Shown here one piece after another: positions 42,557 through 49,867 of a stretch of 61,476 nucleotides of DNA (position 1 is its first letter; the number at the start of each line of letters is the position of its first letter). The stretch lies in assembly GCA_003568315.1 (NCBI GenBank), contig PWYL01000055.1:1-61476 (forward strand), read 5' to 3'. This DNA comes from Mollicutes bacterium (GTDB lineage Bacteria; Bacillota_I; Bacilli_A; Izemoplasmatales; Izemoplasmataceae). Made by a program: the position numbers and the translations under genes. The notes beneath the pieces are model-generated. The model saw nothing but the letters and a program-made list of their open reading frames with translations. It made no database searches and had not been told where the DNA came from.

Positions 42557-43440
42557 GATTCCACCTCCGGATTGACATGGACTGTGATATGTTGTATCTG
42601 TTTTTCCGCACGCAAGCGGTTTCTGACTTCATGGGCGATTTCGTGGCCTTCGGCGACGCTTTTGCTTCCGTCGACACGGATGTCGACCATCACCTGATAG
42701 TAGTGTCCATAGACGAGCATGGTGAGCTTGTCGACGCCGCGCACGCCTTCAATCTGCTCGATGTGGTTCTTCGTCTCCTCGATGACGCTTTCGGGAGCGT
42801 TCTTCCCGATGATGGAAGAGACCGAGTCGGCGAGGATGCTGATAGCGACACGGATGATGAAGAGGATCACGAGGAGCGCGGCGACACTGTCGGCATAGAG
42901 GAGCCATGTGACGCCCGTCCGTCCCCCGAGATAGCCGAAAGACACCCCGAGGAGGACGACGACGGAGCCGAGCACATCGACGAAGGATTCCTTGCCGGAT
43001 GCCTTCAGTACTTGTGAGTGTAACACATCGGCACGGGCAAGTAAATAGCGCGAAAGAAGGAGCTTCGAGGCGATGACGAAGACCACGACGACAAGCGCGT
43101 AGATGCTCGGGGCGGTGGGTGTGTCACCGAATACGGCCACGGCTTGGCGGCCGATCTGATAGGCGATGAAAAGGACGACAAAACCGAGGAAGATCGAGAG
43201 CACATACTCGATTTTGCCGTGGCCGATGGGATGTTCCCTGTCGGGCGGCTTCTTCGTCTGGCGGACGCCGAAGATGACAAGTGTATCGCTCACGAGGTCG
43301 GAAAGAGAATGGAAGGCGTCGGCGATGAGCGCCGTGGAGAAGAAAAGGAAGCCTCCCGCGCCCTTGATGACGATGAGCGAGGCGTTCACGAGGAAACTCT
43401 TGGCCATGACCCCTTCACGCGTAGGTTCATTTCGCTTCAT
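42553..43440 (-). CDS. cation diffusion facilitator (CDF) family transporter
   Basis: Divalent-metal/proton antiporter of 295 residues with six predicted TM segments and a C-terminal metal-sensing domain. TM2 carries D-x2-H-x3-D (ADAFHSLSD). In TM5, where zinc-type members have H-x3-D, this protein has E-x3-D (KESFVD), so zinc is not assured and Mn or Fe is possible. The C-terminal HEIAHEVRNRL and HVNPE fit the cytoplasmic domain. I chose the ATG at 43440 because of GGAGG 8 nt before it. It overlaps the polA end by 14 nt. Confidence 0.9.
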   Translation of the reverse strand: MKRNEPTREGVMAKSFLVNASLIVIKGAGGFLFFSTALIADAFHSLSDLVSDTLVIFGVRQTKKPPDREHPIGHGKIEYVLSIFLGFVVLFIAYQIGRQAVAVFGDTPTAPSIYALVVVVFVIASKLLLSRYLLARADVLHSQVLKASGKESFVDVLGSVVVLLGVSFGYLGGRTGVTWLLYADSVAALLVILFIIRVAISILADSVSSIIGKNAPESVIEETKNHIEQIEGVRGVDKLTMLVYGHYYQVMVDIRVDGSKSVAEGHEIAHEVRNRLRAEKQIQHITVHVNPEVES

Positions 43441-46039
43441 CGAGATTCCCTCCGAGAGCGACTTCCGTCGTCAAAGGTACGAGCAGGTCGGCGGCACCTT
43501 CCATCTTCTCCTTGACAAGATCCTTGACGACGTCTTGTTCTTCCTCTTTGACGTTCAAGACGAGTTCATCATGGATCTGCAGCACGAGACGGCTTTGCAG
43601 GTCCTTTTCAACGAGAGCTTGTTCGACCAGGATCATGGCGATCTTGATGATGTCGGCGGCGCTCCCTTGTAAAGGAGCGTTCATGGCGATGCGTTTGCCA
43701 TTCTCCCGTTGAGCGTGGATCTTGCTTTTCATCTCGGGAATGTAGCGTCTACGGCCGTACAACGTCTCGACAAACCCCTCTTTTTCGGCTTGTTCTATCA
43801 CTTTGTCCATGAAGGCCTTGATGCCCGGGAAGCGCTCATAATAGCGTTCGATGAAACGTCGGGCTTCGGCGACGGAGATGGAGAGCTCCTCGGAAAGACC
43901 ATAAGGGCTTTGTCCGTAGATGATGCCGAAATTCACCGCTTTGGCGAGACGCCTTTCATCGGCGGAAAGTTCCTGCTTGCCGAGAATCTCTCGGCCGGTA
44001 TGGGTGTGGATGTCTTCGCCTTCTTCGAAGGCGCGGATGAGTTCCTTCTCTTTCGCCATGTGGGCGAGGAGACGAAGCTCGATCTGCGAGTAGTCGGCCG
44101 TGAGGAGCACGCATCCTTCATCCGCGCGGAAGACACGGCGGAGTTTTCTGCCGGTCTCGGTGCGGATGGGGATGGTCTGGAGGTTCGGCTCGATGGAAGA
44201 GAGTCTTCCCGTCTGGGTGAGCGCCTGCTTGTAGATGGTGTGGATGCGGCCTTCCTTCGCCGCGTCGAAAAGACTCTTCACATAGGCGGTCTTCAATTTG
44301 TTCACGGTGCGGTGACGCATGATTTTCTTGATGATCGGGTGTCTATCCGCGAGTTTCTTCAACACGTCGATGCTCGTCGACGGACCGGTCTTCGTTTTTC
44401 TCAAGACGGGCAGGTCGAGCCTTTCAAAAAGTACTTCGGCGAGCTGTTTGGGAGAAGCGATGTTGAAAGAGGTCCCTGCGAGATGATGGATCTCCTCCGT
44501 GATGGAATCGAGTTCTTCATCCAACTGTTTTTCGATGTCTTTCAAGGCTTCGAGATCGATGCGCACACCCCTTTCCTCCATGCGGGCGAGAATCGGCGCG
44601 AGGGGCATCTCGATGTCTTGGAAGAGCGGGGTCTGTTCTCGTTTTTCGAGTTCGGAAGCGACTTCTTCTTCGAGGCCGGCGAGGAGCGAGGCCTTTTTCA
44701 CGGCGTAGTCGGTATACGTCGTTTCATCGGGGACGGCGCTCTTCGCGCCTTTTCCATAGACTTCCTCCAGATAGGGGACGTCATCTTCTCCGAACCGGGC
44801 GGAAACGACGCGGAAGTCCTTATCGGCGTAACTCGGGTTCAGACAATAGACCGCGAGGAGAAGGTCGAAAGTGACACCCCGGAGTTCGACGCCGTCTTGT
44901 TTGAGCATGACATTCATCCGTTTCAGATTGAAGGTCGACTTCTTGCAAGCATCGTCCGCGAGGAAATCCTTCATGCTTTCCGAGGCCAAAAAGACATCAT
45001 AGGGTATGAAGAAACATCCCGCATCGCTTTCGAGGCCGAAACCGAGCCGCTCGGCGTGGTGGTAATTCTCCCCGAAAGCTTCAAGGACGATATGCACATG
45101 TCCGCGCAACACGGCGGGAATCTTCTTCTCGTCGCGGATGATTACCGTCTTCTTTGCCTTGTTTTTCTTCTTTCCTCCCTCGAGCCGCTTCAGGAGGCTG
45201 TGGAACTCCATCCGCTCATAGAAATTCTTGAGTTCGGATTTGTCAGGCCCTTCATATGCGGTGGCCGCGAGGTCCGGACCTATTTCGGCGTCAAGCTTCA
45301 CTTTTGCGAGATCCCGCCAGCGCAGGGCTTCGTCCGCGTTCTCGGAGATTCGCTCCTTGAGTTTCCCCTTCAATTCATTCAGGTTCTTGAGGATGTTCTC
45401 GATGGAGCCGTATTCGTGCAGAAGTCTAAGGGCCGTCTTCTCGCCCACCCCGGGGATTCCGGGGATGTTGTCGGAAGCATCACCCATGAGGCCTTTCAAA
45501 TCGGGGACTTGCGCGGGAGAAATGCCGAAATCCTTCTCGAGACTCTTTTGCGTGTAGGTCTCATCGATGTCGAGACCGCGTTTGGCGATCCGCATGGTCA
45601 CCTTGTGGTTCAGAAGCTGATAGAGGTCGCGGTCGTTGGAGATGATCTCGATGGCGTCGAAATCATCGTAATGTCTATTCGCGAAAGAGCCGATGATGTC
45701 GTCGGCTTCAATCTCTTCGGATTCATGGACGGCCATGCCGAGCTTTTTGGGGACTTCCTTGACGAAAGAAAGCTGGCTTTTGAATTCGTCGGGCATCGGT
45801 TTCCGTTTGGCCTTGTATTCTTCGTATGCCTTGTGGCGGAACGTCGCTTTGCCTTTGTCGAAAGCGACGAGCACATGGGTGAAATGCTCTTCGCGGATCC
45901 GGTTCAACATGTTGGTGAAAGCGTACACGGCATTCGTGTACTCGCCTTTCGAATTCCGCATGAGGTTTCCCGAATACGCCGTGGCATAATAAGCCCGAAA
46001 CATCAGATTCGAGCCGTCGATGAGAAGCAGTCTCTTCAT
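43427..46039 (-). CDS. polA: DNA polymerase I
   Basis: Repair and Okazaki-fragment polymerase; 870 residues. The N-terminal 5'-3' exonuclease starts LLLIDGSNLMFRAYYAT; a degenerate 3'-5' exonuclease region follows (about 300-460). The polymerase domain has motif A TADYSQIELRLLAHM, motif B KAVNFGIIYGQ and motif C LQIHDELVL. It is first in a run of seven genes ending with dnaI. SD GAAGGGA precedes the ATG at 46039. Confidence 0.97.
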   Translation of the reverse strand: MKRLLLIDGSNLMFRAYYATAYSGNLMRNSKGEYTNAVYAFTNMLNRIREEHFTHVLVAFDKGKATFRHKAYEEYKAKRKPMPDEFKSQLSFVKEVPKKLGMAVHESEEIEADDIIGSFANRHYDDFDAIEIISNDRDLYQLLNHKVTMRIAKRGLDIDETYTQKSLEKDFGISPAQVPDLKGLMGDASDNIPGIPGVGEKTALRLLHEYGSIENILKNLNELKGKLKERISENADEALRWRDLAKVKLDAEIGPDLAATAYEGPDKSELKNFYERMEFHSLLKRLEGGKKKNKAKKTVIIRDEKKIPAVLRGHVHIVLEAFGENYHHAERLGFGLESDAGCFFIPYDVFLASESMKDFLADDACKKSTFNLKRMNVMLKQDGVELRGVTFDLLLAVYCLNPSYADKDFRVVSARFGEDDVPYLEEVYGKGAKSAVPDETTYTDYAVKKASLLAGLEEEVASELEKREQTPLFQDIEMPLAPILARMEERGVRIDLEALKDIEKQLDEELDSITEEIHHLAGTSFNIASPKQLAEVLFERLDLPVLRKTKTGPSTSIDVLKKLADRHPIIKKIMRHRTVNKLKTAYVKSLFDAAKEGRIHTIYKQALTQTGRLSSIEPNLQTIPIRTETGRKLRRVFRADEGCVLLTADYSQIELRLLAHMAKEKELIRAFEEGEDIHTHTGREILGKQELSADERRLAKAVNFGIIYGQSPYGLSEELSISVAEARRFIERYYERFPGIKAFMDKVIEQAEKEGFVETLYGRRRYIPEMKSKIHAQRENGKRIAMNAPLQGSAADIIKIAMILVEQALVEKDLQSRLVLQIHDELVLNVKEEEQDVVKDLVKEKMEGAADLLVPLTTEVALGGNLDEAK

Positions 46040-46075
46040 CTTCGTGTCCCTTCCCTTCGGTGTTGGTCAAACTCT

Positions 46076-46084
46076 ATTTTACCA
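46076..46084 (-). promoter_or_regulatory. extended -10 of polA
   Basis: TGG-TAAAAT on the minus strand, 36 nt before the polA ATG and just beyond the acpP terminator. Confidence 0.45.
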
Positions 46085-46100
46085 TACGCCCGCGGGAAAT

Positions 46101-46129
46101 AAAAAAATACCCATCCGGGGATGGGTATT
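46101..46129 (-). terminator. acpP terminator
   Basis: 9-bp stem AATACCCAT / ATGGGTATT followed by T7 on the minus strand. The stem touches the acpP stop codon. Confidence 0.88.
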
Positions 46130-46356
46130 CATTTCGAGACTTTTTCCAGATAGTCGACGATATCCTGAACGGTCTTGATCTTCGTGGCGTCGTTGTCGTC
46201 GATCTCGACATCGAACTCCTCTTCGATCGCCATGATGAGTTCCACGGCGTCCAAGGAGTCGGCGCCGAGGTCGTCGGCCAACTTCGATCGGGGCTCGATC
46301 GAGGCCTTGTCGACGTCGAGCTCTTCGGCGATGATGGTCCTGATCCTCTCAAACAC
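46129..46356 (-). CDS. acpP: acyl carrier protein
   Basis: Carries acyl chains on a phosphopantetheine arm; 75 residues, highly acidic. The attachment serine is Ser34 in [10 protein letters not shown]. The start is GTG at 46356, 10 nt after AAGGAG; an ATG inside the SD region opens only a 5-codon frame that ends in TGA over the acpP start. It is monocistronic with a consensus promoter. It stands apart from plsX-rnc, with which it is linked in Bacillus. Confidence 0.95.
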   Translation of the reverse strand: MFERIRTIIAEELDVDKASIEPRSKLADDLGADSLDAVELIMAIEEEFDVEIDDNDATKIKTVQDIVDYLEKVSK

Positions 46357-46389
46357 CCTTCTTCATCTCCTTTATAAAGTGTCGGTATC

Positions 46390-46418
46390 ATTATAGATTC
46401 AACGGGCATTTTTGTCAA
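46390..46418 (-). promoter_or_regulatory. consensus acpP promoter
   Basis: Perfect TTGACA (46413-46418), 17-nt spacer, TATAAT (46390-46395) on the minus strand. Confidence 0.85.
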
Positions 46419-46560
46419 TGAAAGCGGGTGGGAACCAATCGTCGAAACAGTAGACCATCCGGTCGATGACCATGCGGGAGCACAGACCACCGCCTTGATT
46501 CTCAAGGCCGCCTTCGAAGGGGGGCCGGAGATGGAAAGCCGCGCCCAAGAATTTTTTCAT
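46399..46560 (-). CDS. doubtful 53-residue ORF between coaX and acpP
   Basis: An open frame from ATG (46560) to TGA (46399) encodes 53 residues beginning MKKFLGAAFHLRPPFEGG. No convincing SD precedes it, it runs over the acpP promoter, and its sequence is shaped by several hairpins in the DNA. I do not recognise a family. It may be chance. Confidence 0.15.
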   Translation of the reverse strand: MKKFLGAAFHLRPPFEGGLENQGGGLCSRMVIDRMVYCFDDWFPPAFIDKNAR

Positions 46561-46617
46561 CCGAAGACCGAGAGCTGGCTAAGCCCGTCTCCGGGTGGTT
46601 CCGGGAGACGGGCGAAA
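46490..46617. other. hairpin-rich non-coding segment
   Basis: Three inverted repeats lie in 130 nt: GCCTTGA/TCAAGGC (about 46490-46510), a GGCC..GGGGGGCC palindrome around CCTTCGAAGG (about 46507-46526), and a 10-bp GCCCGTCTCC/GGAGACGGGC stem (46580-46614). None has a T-run. They follow the coaX stop on the minus strand. The segment could be a structured 3' UTR or a small RNA. Confidence 0.35.
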
Positions 46618-46654
46618 AAGCGCGAAAAATATTTTGTGTCGGTAAAGGGCTTTG

Positions 46655-47395
46655 TCACTCGTTTTTCTCGGATATCGCCACAAGGCCTTTCAAAACCAGG
46701 TGTTCGTCGAAACGGTAGTGCTTGGGCAAAAGCCCTTCGAGGTGCCTGCTCGAACCACCGATGACGAGTACGGGGATGTTGTTTTCCTCTCTGGCGGAGA
46801 GGATGCTTTCAACCATCCCCTCGATCTGGAAGACATGGCCGTGGAGGAATCCGGCGTTCAAGGCTTCGATAGTGTTCGTCCCGAGGATCTTCTCGGGTTT
46901 TTGGAACTCGAACTGGAGGAGTTGTTGGGCTCTTTCGACGAGTGCGTCCTTGCTGGTGTCCAGCCCGATAGTGATGGAAACACCCTTGATTTCGCCTTCT
47001 TCCATGTAGGTGAAGGTCGTGGCCGTGCCCATGTCGATGATGATAGCGTCACGCCCGTAATGGGCGATGGCGCCGGCGGCCGCTGCAACGAGGTCGGCTC
47101 CCACTTCTTGTGGATAGTCCGTCTTGATTCTGACTCCGGTTTTCACTCCGGGACCGACGAACAGGGGGCGGATGCCGAAATAGCGCTGCATGAACGTCTT
47201 GAAAGCATCATTCACTATTGGTGCGACGCTGGCGATGACGACGTCGTCGACATCATGGAAGAGATGTTTCAAGAGGGCATAGTACTCATCACCCGATTTC
47301 TTCATGTCGGTATGATAGCGGTAGGTCTCTTCGATGGAGCCGTTCCCTTTGCCGATGACGATGTCGGAGTTGCCGATGTCGATGTAGAGTTTCAT
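46655..47395 (-). CDS. coaX: type III pantothenate kinase
   Basis: First step of CoA synthesis from pantothenate; 246 residues, ASKHA fold. The N-terminal phosphate loop is DIGNSDIVIG; the pantothenate region GPGVKTGVRI and ADLVAAAAGAIAHYG follow; DMGTATTFTYMEEGEIKG is the central Asp/Thr motif. Two ATGs follow the SD (GTAGGT-ATGGAC-ATG); the second, at 47395, has proper spacing and the canonical MKLYIDIGN start. It lies 8 nt after the PanT-like gene, so uptake and first phosphorylation of pantothenate are coupled. Confidence 0.94.
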   Translation of the reverse strand: MKLYIDIGNSDIVIGKGNGSIEETYRYHTDMKKSGDEYYALLKHLFHDVDDVVIASVAPIVNDAFKTFMQRYFGIRPLFVGPGVKTGVRIKTDYPQEVGADLVAAAAGAIAHYGRDAIIIDMGTATTFTYMEEGEIKGVSITIGLDTSKDALVERAQQLLQFEFQKPEKILGTNTIEALNAGFLHGHVFQIEGMVESILSAREENNIPVLVIGGSSRHLEGLLPKHYRFDEHLVLKGLVAISEKNE

Positions 47396-47403
47396 GTCCA
47401 TAC

Positions 47404-48000
47404 CTACCCTTCCGTTTGCGGACCCTCATCATGCGGGGGGTGGAATGCTGCTGAACGCCAGAGGGCCATGATGACCGGTGTCCCGACAAGAACGGCCGTC
47501 ACAATCTCGATGGTTCCGTTCAACGGGAAAACGATGATGATGAGATTGATGAATTCGCCGATGAACTCCCGGAAGAAACCCAAGAACAAGATGACGAAAG
47601 ACAAGGTCACCACAGTGTGGACAAGCGTTCCCAACAAGAACGTGAGCGCCACCCGGAGACGGAAGTCGGAAAGGCGCTTCAACCCCACGAAGATATACCA
47701 GGTCACCAGACCAAAAATCATTCTCGGCGCGATGGCGACCACGGGATTTTGGAAAATGACGTTTGCGGGGTCGGGACGCATGAAGGCGACGATCATCGAG
47801 AAGAGTCCGAAGGCGAATCCGAGCGAAAGCCCGAACTTGGGTCCGCCATAGATGGTGCCGATGATGACCGGGATGTGCAGAAGCGTGAAGGCGATACCCC
47901 CGTATTGGAAAAATCCCACTTGGGGAATCAACGCCATGACGACGATGATGGCCACGAACATGGCCATGACGGTCATTTCACTGACCTTTGTGTTACGCAT
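47404..48000 (-). CDS. panT: ECF transporter S component, pantothenate type (PanT-like)
   Basis: Membrane substrate-binding subunit of an energy-coupling-factor importer; 198 residues with six TM segments. The loop FTLLHIPVIIGTIYGGPKFGLSLGFAFG is shortened here as TLLHIPVIIG and GPKFGLSLGFAFG, both typical of PanT/CblT-like S components. Pantothenate is inferred from adjacency to coaX. The start at 48000 follows AAGGAG at 9 nt; an ATG at 48018 has AAGGGG, which is tied up in a hairpin. The EcfA/T module is not in this window. Confidence 0.82.
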   Translation of the reverse strand: MRNTKVSEMTVMAMFVAIIVVMALIPQVGFFQYGGIAFTLLHIPVIIGTIYGGPKFGLSLGFAFGLFSMIVAFMRPDPANVIFQNPVVAIAPRMIFGLVTWYIFVGLKRLSDFRLRVALTFLLGTLVHTVVTLSFVILFLGFFREFIGEFINLIIIVFPLNGTIEIVTAVLVGTPVIMALWRSAAFHPPHDEGPQTEG

Positions 48001-48018
48001 GTTGAATCTCTCCTTCAT

Positions 48019-48117
48019 TTCAGGCCCCTTTACGGGGTCCCATATTTAGGATTGCGATCTATGTTGAAAGCCCCTCTTGGCGCTGGCGTGACAGGCTACA
48101 CCGCGCGAAGGGCTTTT
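48019..48117 (-). promoter_or_regulatory. structured leader between the M42 gene and panT
   Basis: The minus-strand RNA holds a hairpin of about 50 nt (AAAGCCC..GGGCTTT outer stem with an inner GCGC/GCGC, 48071-48116) and then a small GGACCCC/GGGGCC hairpin (about 48023-48040) covering the SD of the first panT ATG. Only TTT follows the first hairpin, so it is a weak terminator or a regulatory structure. No promoter is clear. Confidence 0.4.
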
Positions 48118-48120
48118 TGC

Positions 48121-49185
48121 TCAGACGTTTTTCTTGATCTCCGCGACCGTGTCGCTGTCCAAGGTCTTGACGAGTTCCTTGAGCATCGCCCGGACGGCTT
48201 CATAGTCATTTTGGTGGATCATCGAAGTGGTCGAATGGATGTAGCGGGCGGGCATGCCGATGGTCGCGACGAGCACTCCTCTGCGGGAGAGTTGGGCACG
48301 GGCGGCGTCGGTGCCTCCCTTGGAATGGTAGTGTTGGTATTTGATGTTGTGTTTTGCGGCCAACTCTTCGATATGTCTTTTCATGCCGCGGTGCATGATC
48401 TGGTTGGGATCATGGAAACGGACGAGGAATCCTTCGTTCAGTTTACCGCTGATCTCGTCACCGCCGAAGGAATCCTGACAAGGCGAACAATCGACGGCGA
48501 TGAAGATGTCGGGATCGAGGGTGTAGGTCGCTGTCTTCGCGCCGCGGAGACCCGCTTCCTCCTGCACGGTGCCGCCGCCGTACAAGGCGCACGGGATGTC
48601 TTCGTCCTTGAATTCTTCGAGGATGTCAACAGCCATCGCGCAGCCGAAACGGTCGTCCCAGGCCTTGGATATGAATTTCTTGCCGTCGGCGGTGACGGTG
48701 AAGTTGTTCTTCGGGATGATTTGCTGGCCGAGCTTGACGCCGAGTTCTTCGGCGTGTTCCTTGCTCTCGGCACCGATGTCCAGACGGAGTTCGTCGAAGG
48801 TGAGGGGCTTTTCCTCCTTCTTTCCCCGGGTGAGGTGCGGGGGCTTGGAGGCGGTGACACCGGGAATCTCCTCGAGATCGTCCGTGTAGATGACCATGTG
48901 TTGCGAGAGGAAGACATCGCCCTTCATGCCCCCCAGAGCCTTCATCTTGACGAGACCTTCTTTGGTGATGCCCGTGACCATGGCGCCGACTTCGTCCATG
49001 TGTCCGGCGATCACGACCCGGGGGCCTTTCGAGCGGGTGTTGATGCCGGCGAATATCGAGCCGAGCCGGTCTTCGACAATCTCTTCGGCGAAAGGTTCCA
49101 GCACGTCTTTCAGATACTTCTTGACGTGGCTCTCGTAGCTTGGCGCTCCCGGAATCTCAAGCAGTTCCTTGTACATTCTCTTCAT
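48121..49185 (-). CDS. M42 family glutamyl aminopeptidase/endoglucanase-like metallopeptidase
   Basis: Dinuclear-metal aminopeptidase of 354 residues, likely a TET-type dodecamer, for cytoplasmic peptide turnover. Metal and catalytic motifs in order: AGHMDEVG (His, Asp), AWDDRFGC (bridging Asp), GTVQEEAGLRG (catalytic Glu pair), VDCSPC (Asp) and the C-terminal His in IHSTTSM. SD GGAGGAT precedes the ATG at 49185, which lies 29 nt inside trmB. Exact substrate preference is not evident. Confidence 0.93.
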   Translation of the reverse strand: MKRMYKELLEIPGAPSYESHVKKYLKDVLEPFAEEIVEDRLGSIFAGINTRSKGPRVVIAGHMDEVGAMVTGITKEGLVKMKALGGMKGDVFLSQHMVIYTDDLEEIPGVTASKPPHLTRGKKEEKPLTFDELRLDIGAESKEHAEELGVKLGQQIIPKNNFTVTADGKKFISKAWDDRFGCAMAVDILEEFKDEDIPCALYGGGTVQEEAGLRGAKTATYTLDPDIFIAVDCSPCQDSFGGDEISGKLNEGFLVRFHDPNQIMHRGMKRHIEELAAKHNIKYQHYHSKGGTDAARAQLSRRGVLVATIGMPARYIHSTTSMIHQNDYEAVRAMLKELVKTLDSDTVAEIKKNV

Positions 49186-49828
49186 TGTGATCCTCCTCGA
49201 AAGATGCGGTGATTATGTATATCGGTCCGTCTTTGCCGTAGCGTTCTTCGAACTCGGTCATGATGTTGTCGAGACGCTCCTCGCTGTGCAAATCGAGTGA
49301 GAGGAAAAGGAAACGCATGCCGGCACGGTTCATGGTTTTCAGCGAATATTCGAAGAATTTGCGGTTGTCGGTCTTGAATTCGATTCTGCCCCCGGGCTTT
49401 AGAATCTCCTTGTACATGGCGAGGAAGTCAGGGTGGGTGAGGCGTCTTTTCTCATGTCGTTTCTTCGGCCAGGGATCGGAGAAGTTCAAGTATATCCTCT
49501 TGACGGAACGGGGGCGCAGGAAATTCTTGAGATTCTCCGCGTCGGCCCGGACGAGGAGGAGATTCAACAGAGGATCCTCGACGACCCTCTCCAAGGCCCG
49601 GATGATGACATTGTCGAATTTCTCGACGGCGAGATGGTTGCAAGAAGGATTCGCTTTCGCCAAAGTGTGGATGAAACGGCCCTTGCCGGTGCCGATCTCC
49701 ATTTCCAGAGGCTTTTCTTCCGGGAAGCGGTCGTTCAAGACGATGTCTTCGTCCCCGGCAAGGGAGACGATCTTGTCGGGGTGGCGGGCGATGATCCTTT
49801 TTGCGTGAGGGACATTTCGCAAGCGCAT
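49157..49828 (-). CDS. trmB: tRNA (guanine-N7-)-methyltransferase
   Basis: Makes m7G46 in tRNA; 223 residues, class I SAM methyltransferase. SAM motif is EIGTGKGRF; the catalytic segment is YLNFSDPWPKKRHEKRR; a C-terminal TEFEERYGKDG region matches the family. The ATG at 49828 (MRLRNVPHA) matches Bacillus TrmB and has GGTGAT 4 nt upstream; an in-frame ATG at 49846 lies within the -10 region. It follows pepV by about 40 nt with its own promoter. Confidence 0.95.
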   Translation of the reverse strand: MRLRNVPHAKRIIARHPDKIVSLAGDEDIVLNDRFPEEKPLEMEIGTGKGRFIHTLAKANPSCNHLAVEKFDNVIIRALERVVEDPLLNLLLVRADAENLKNFLRPRSVKRIYLNFSDPWPKKRHEKRRLTHPDFLAMYKEILKPGGRIEFKTDNRKFFEYSLKTMNRAGMRFLFLSLDLHSEERLDNIMTEFEERYGKDGPIYIITASFEEDHNEENVQGTA

Positions 49829-49853
49829 GCGTATCACCACCGACATTATACCA
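49829..49853 (-). promoter_or_regulatory. trmB promoter with SD at the predicted TSS
   Basis: Minus strand: TGG-TATAAT (TATAAT at 49845-49850), 6 nt, GGTGAT (49833-49838), 4 nt, ATG. It differs from the other four such elements by one base in the last spacer. Confidence 0.6.
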
Positions 49854-49867
49854 GATTCGACCCGTTT

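Noticed and set aside
46580-46614. coaX terminator
   Set aside because: The 10-bp stem is strong, but on neither strand is it followed by a U-tract, so I list it as structure only.
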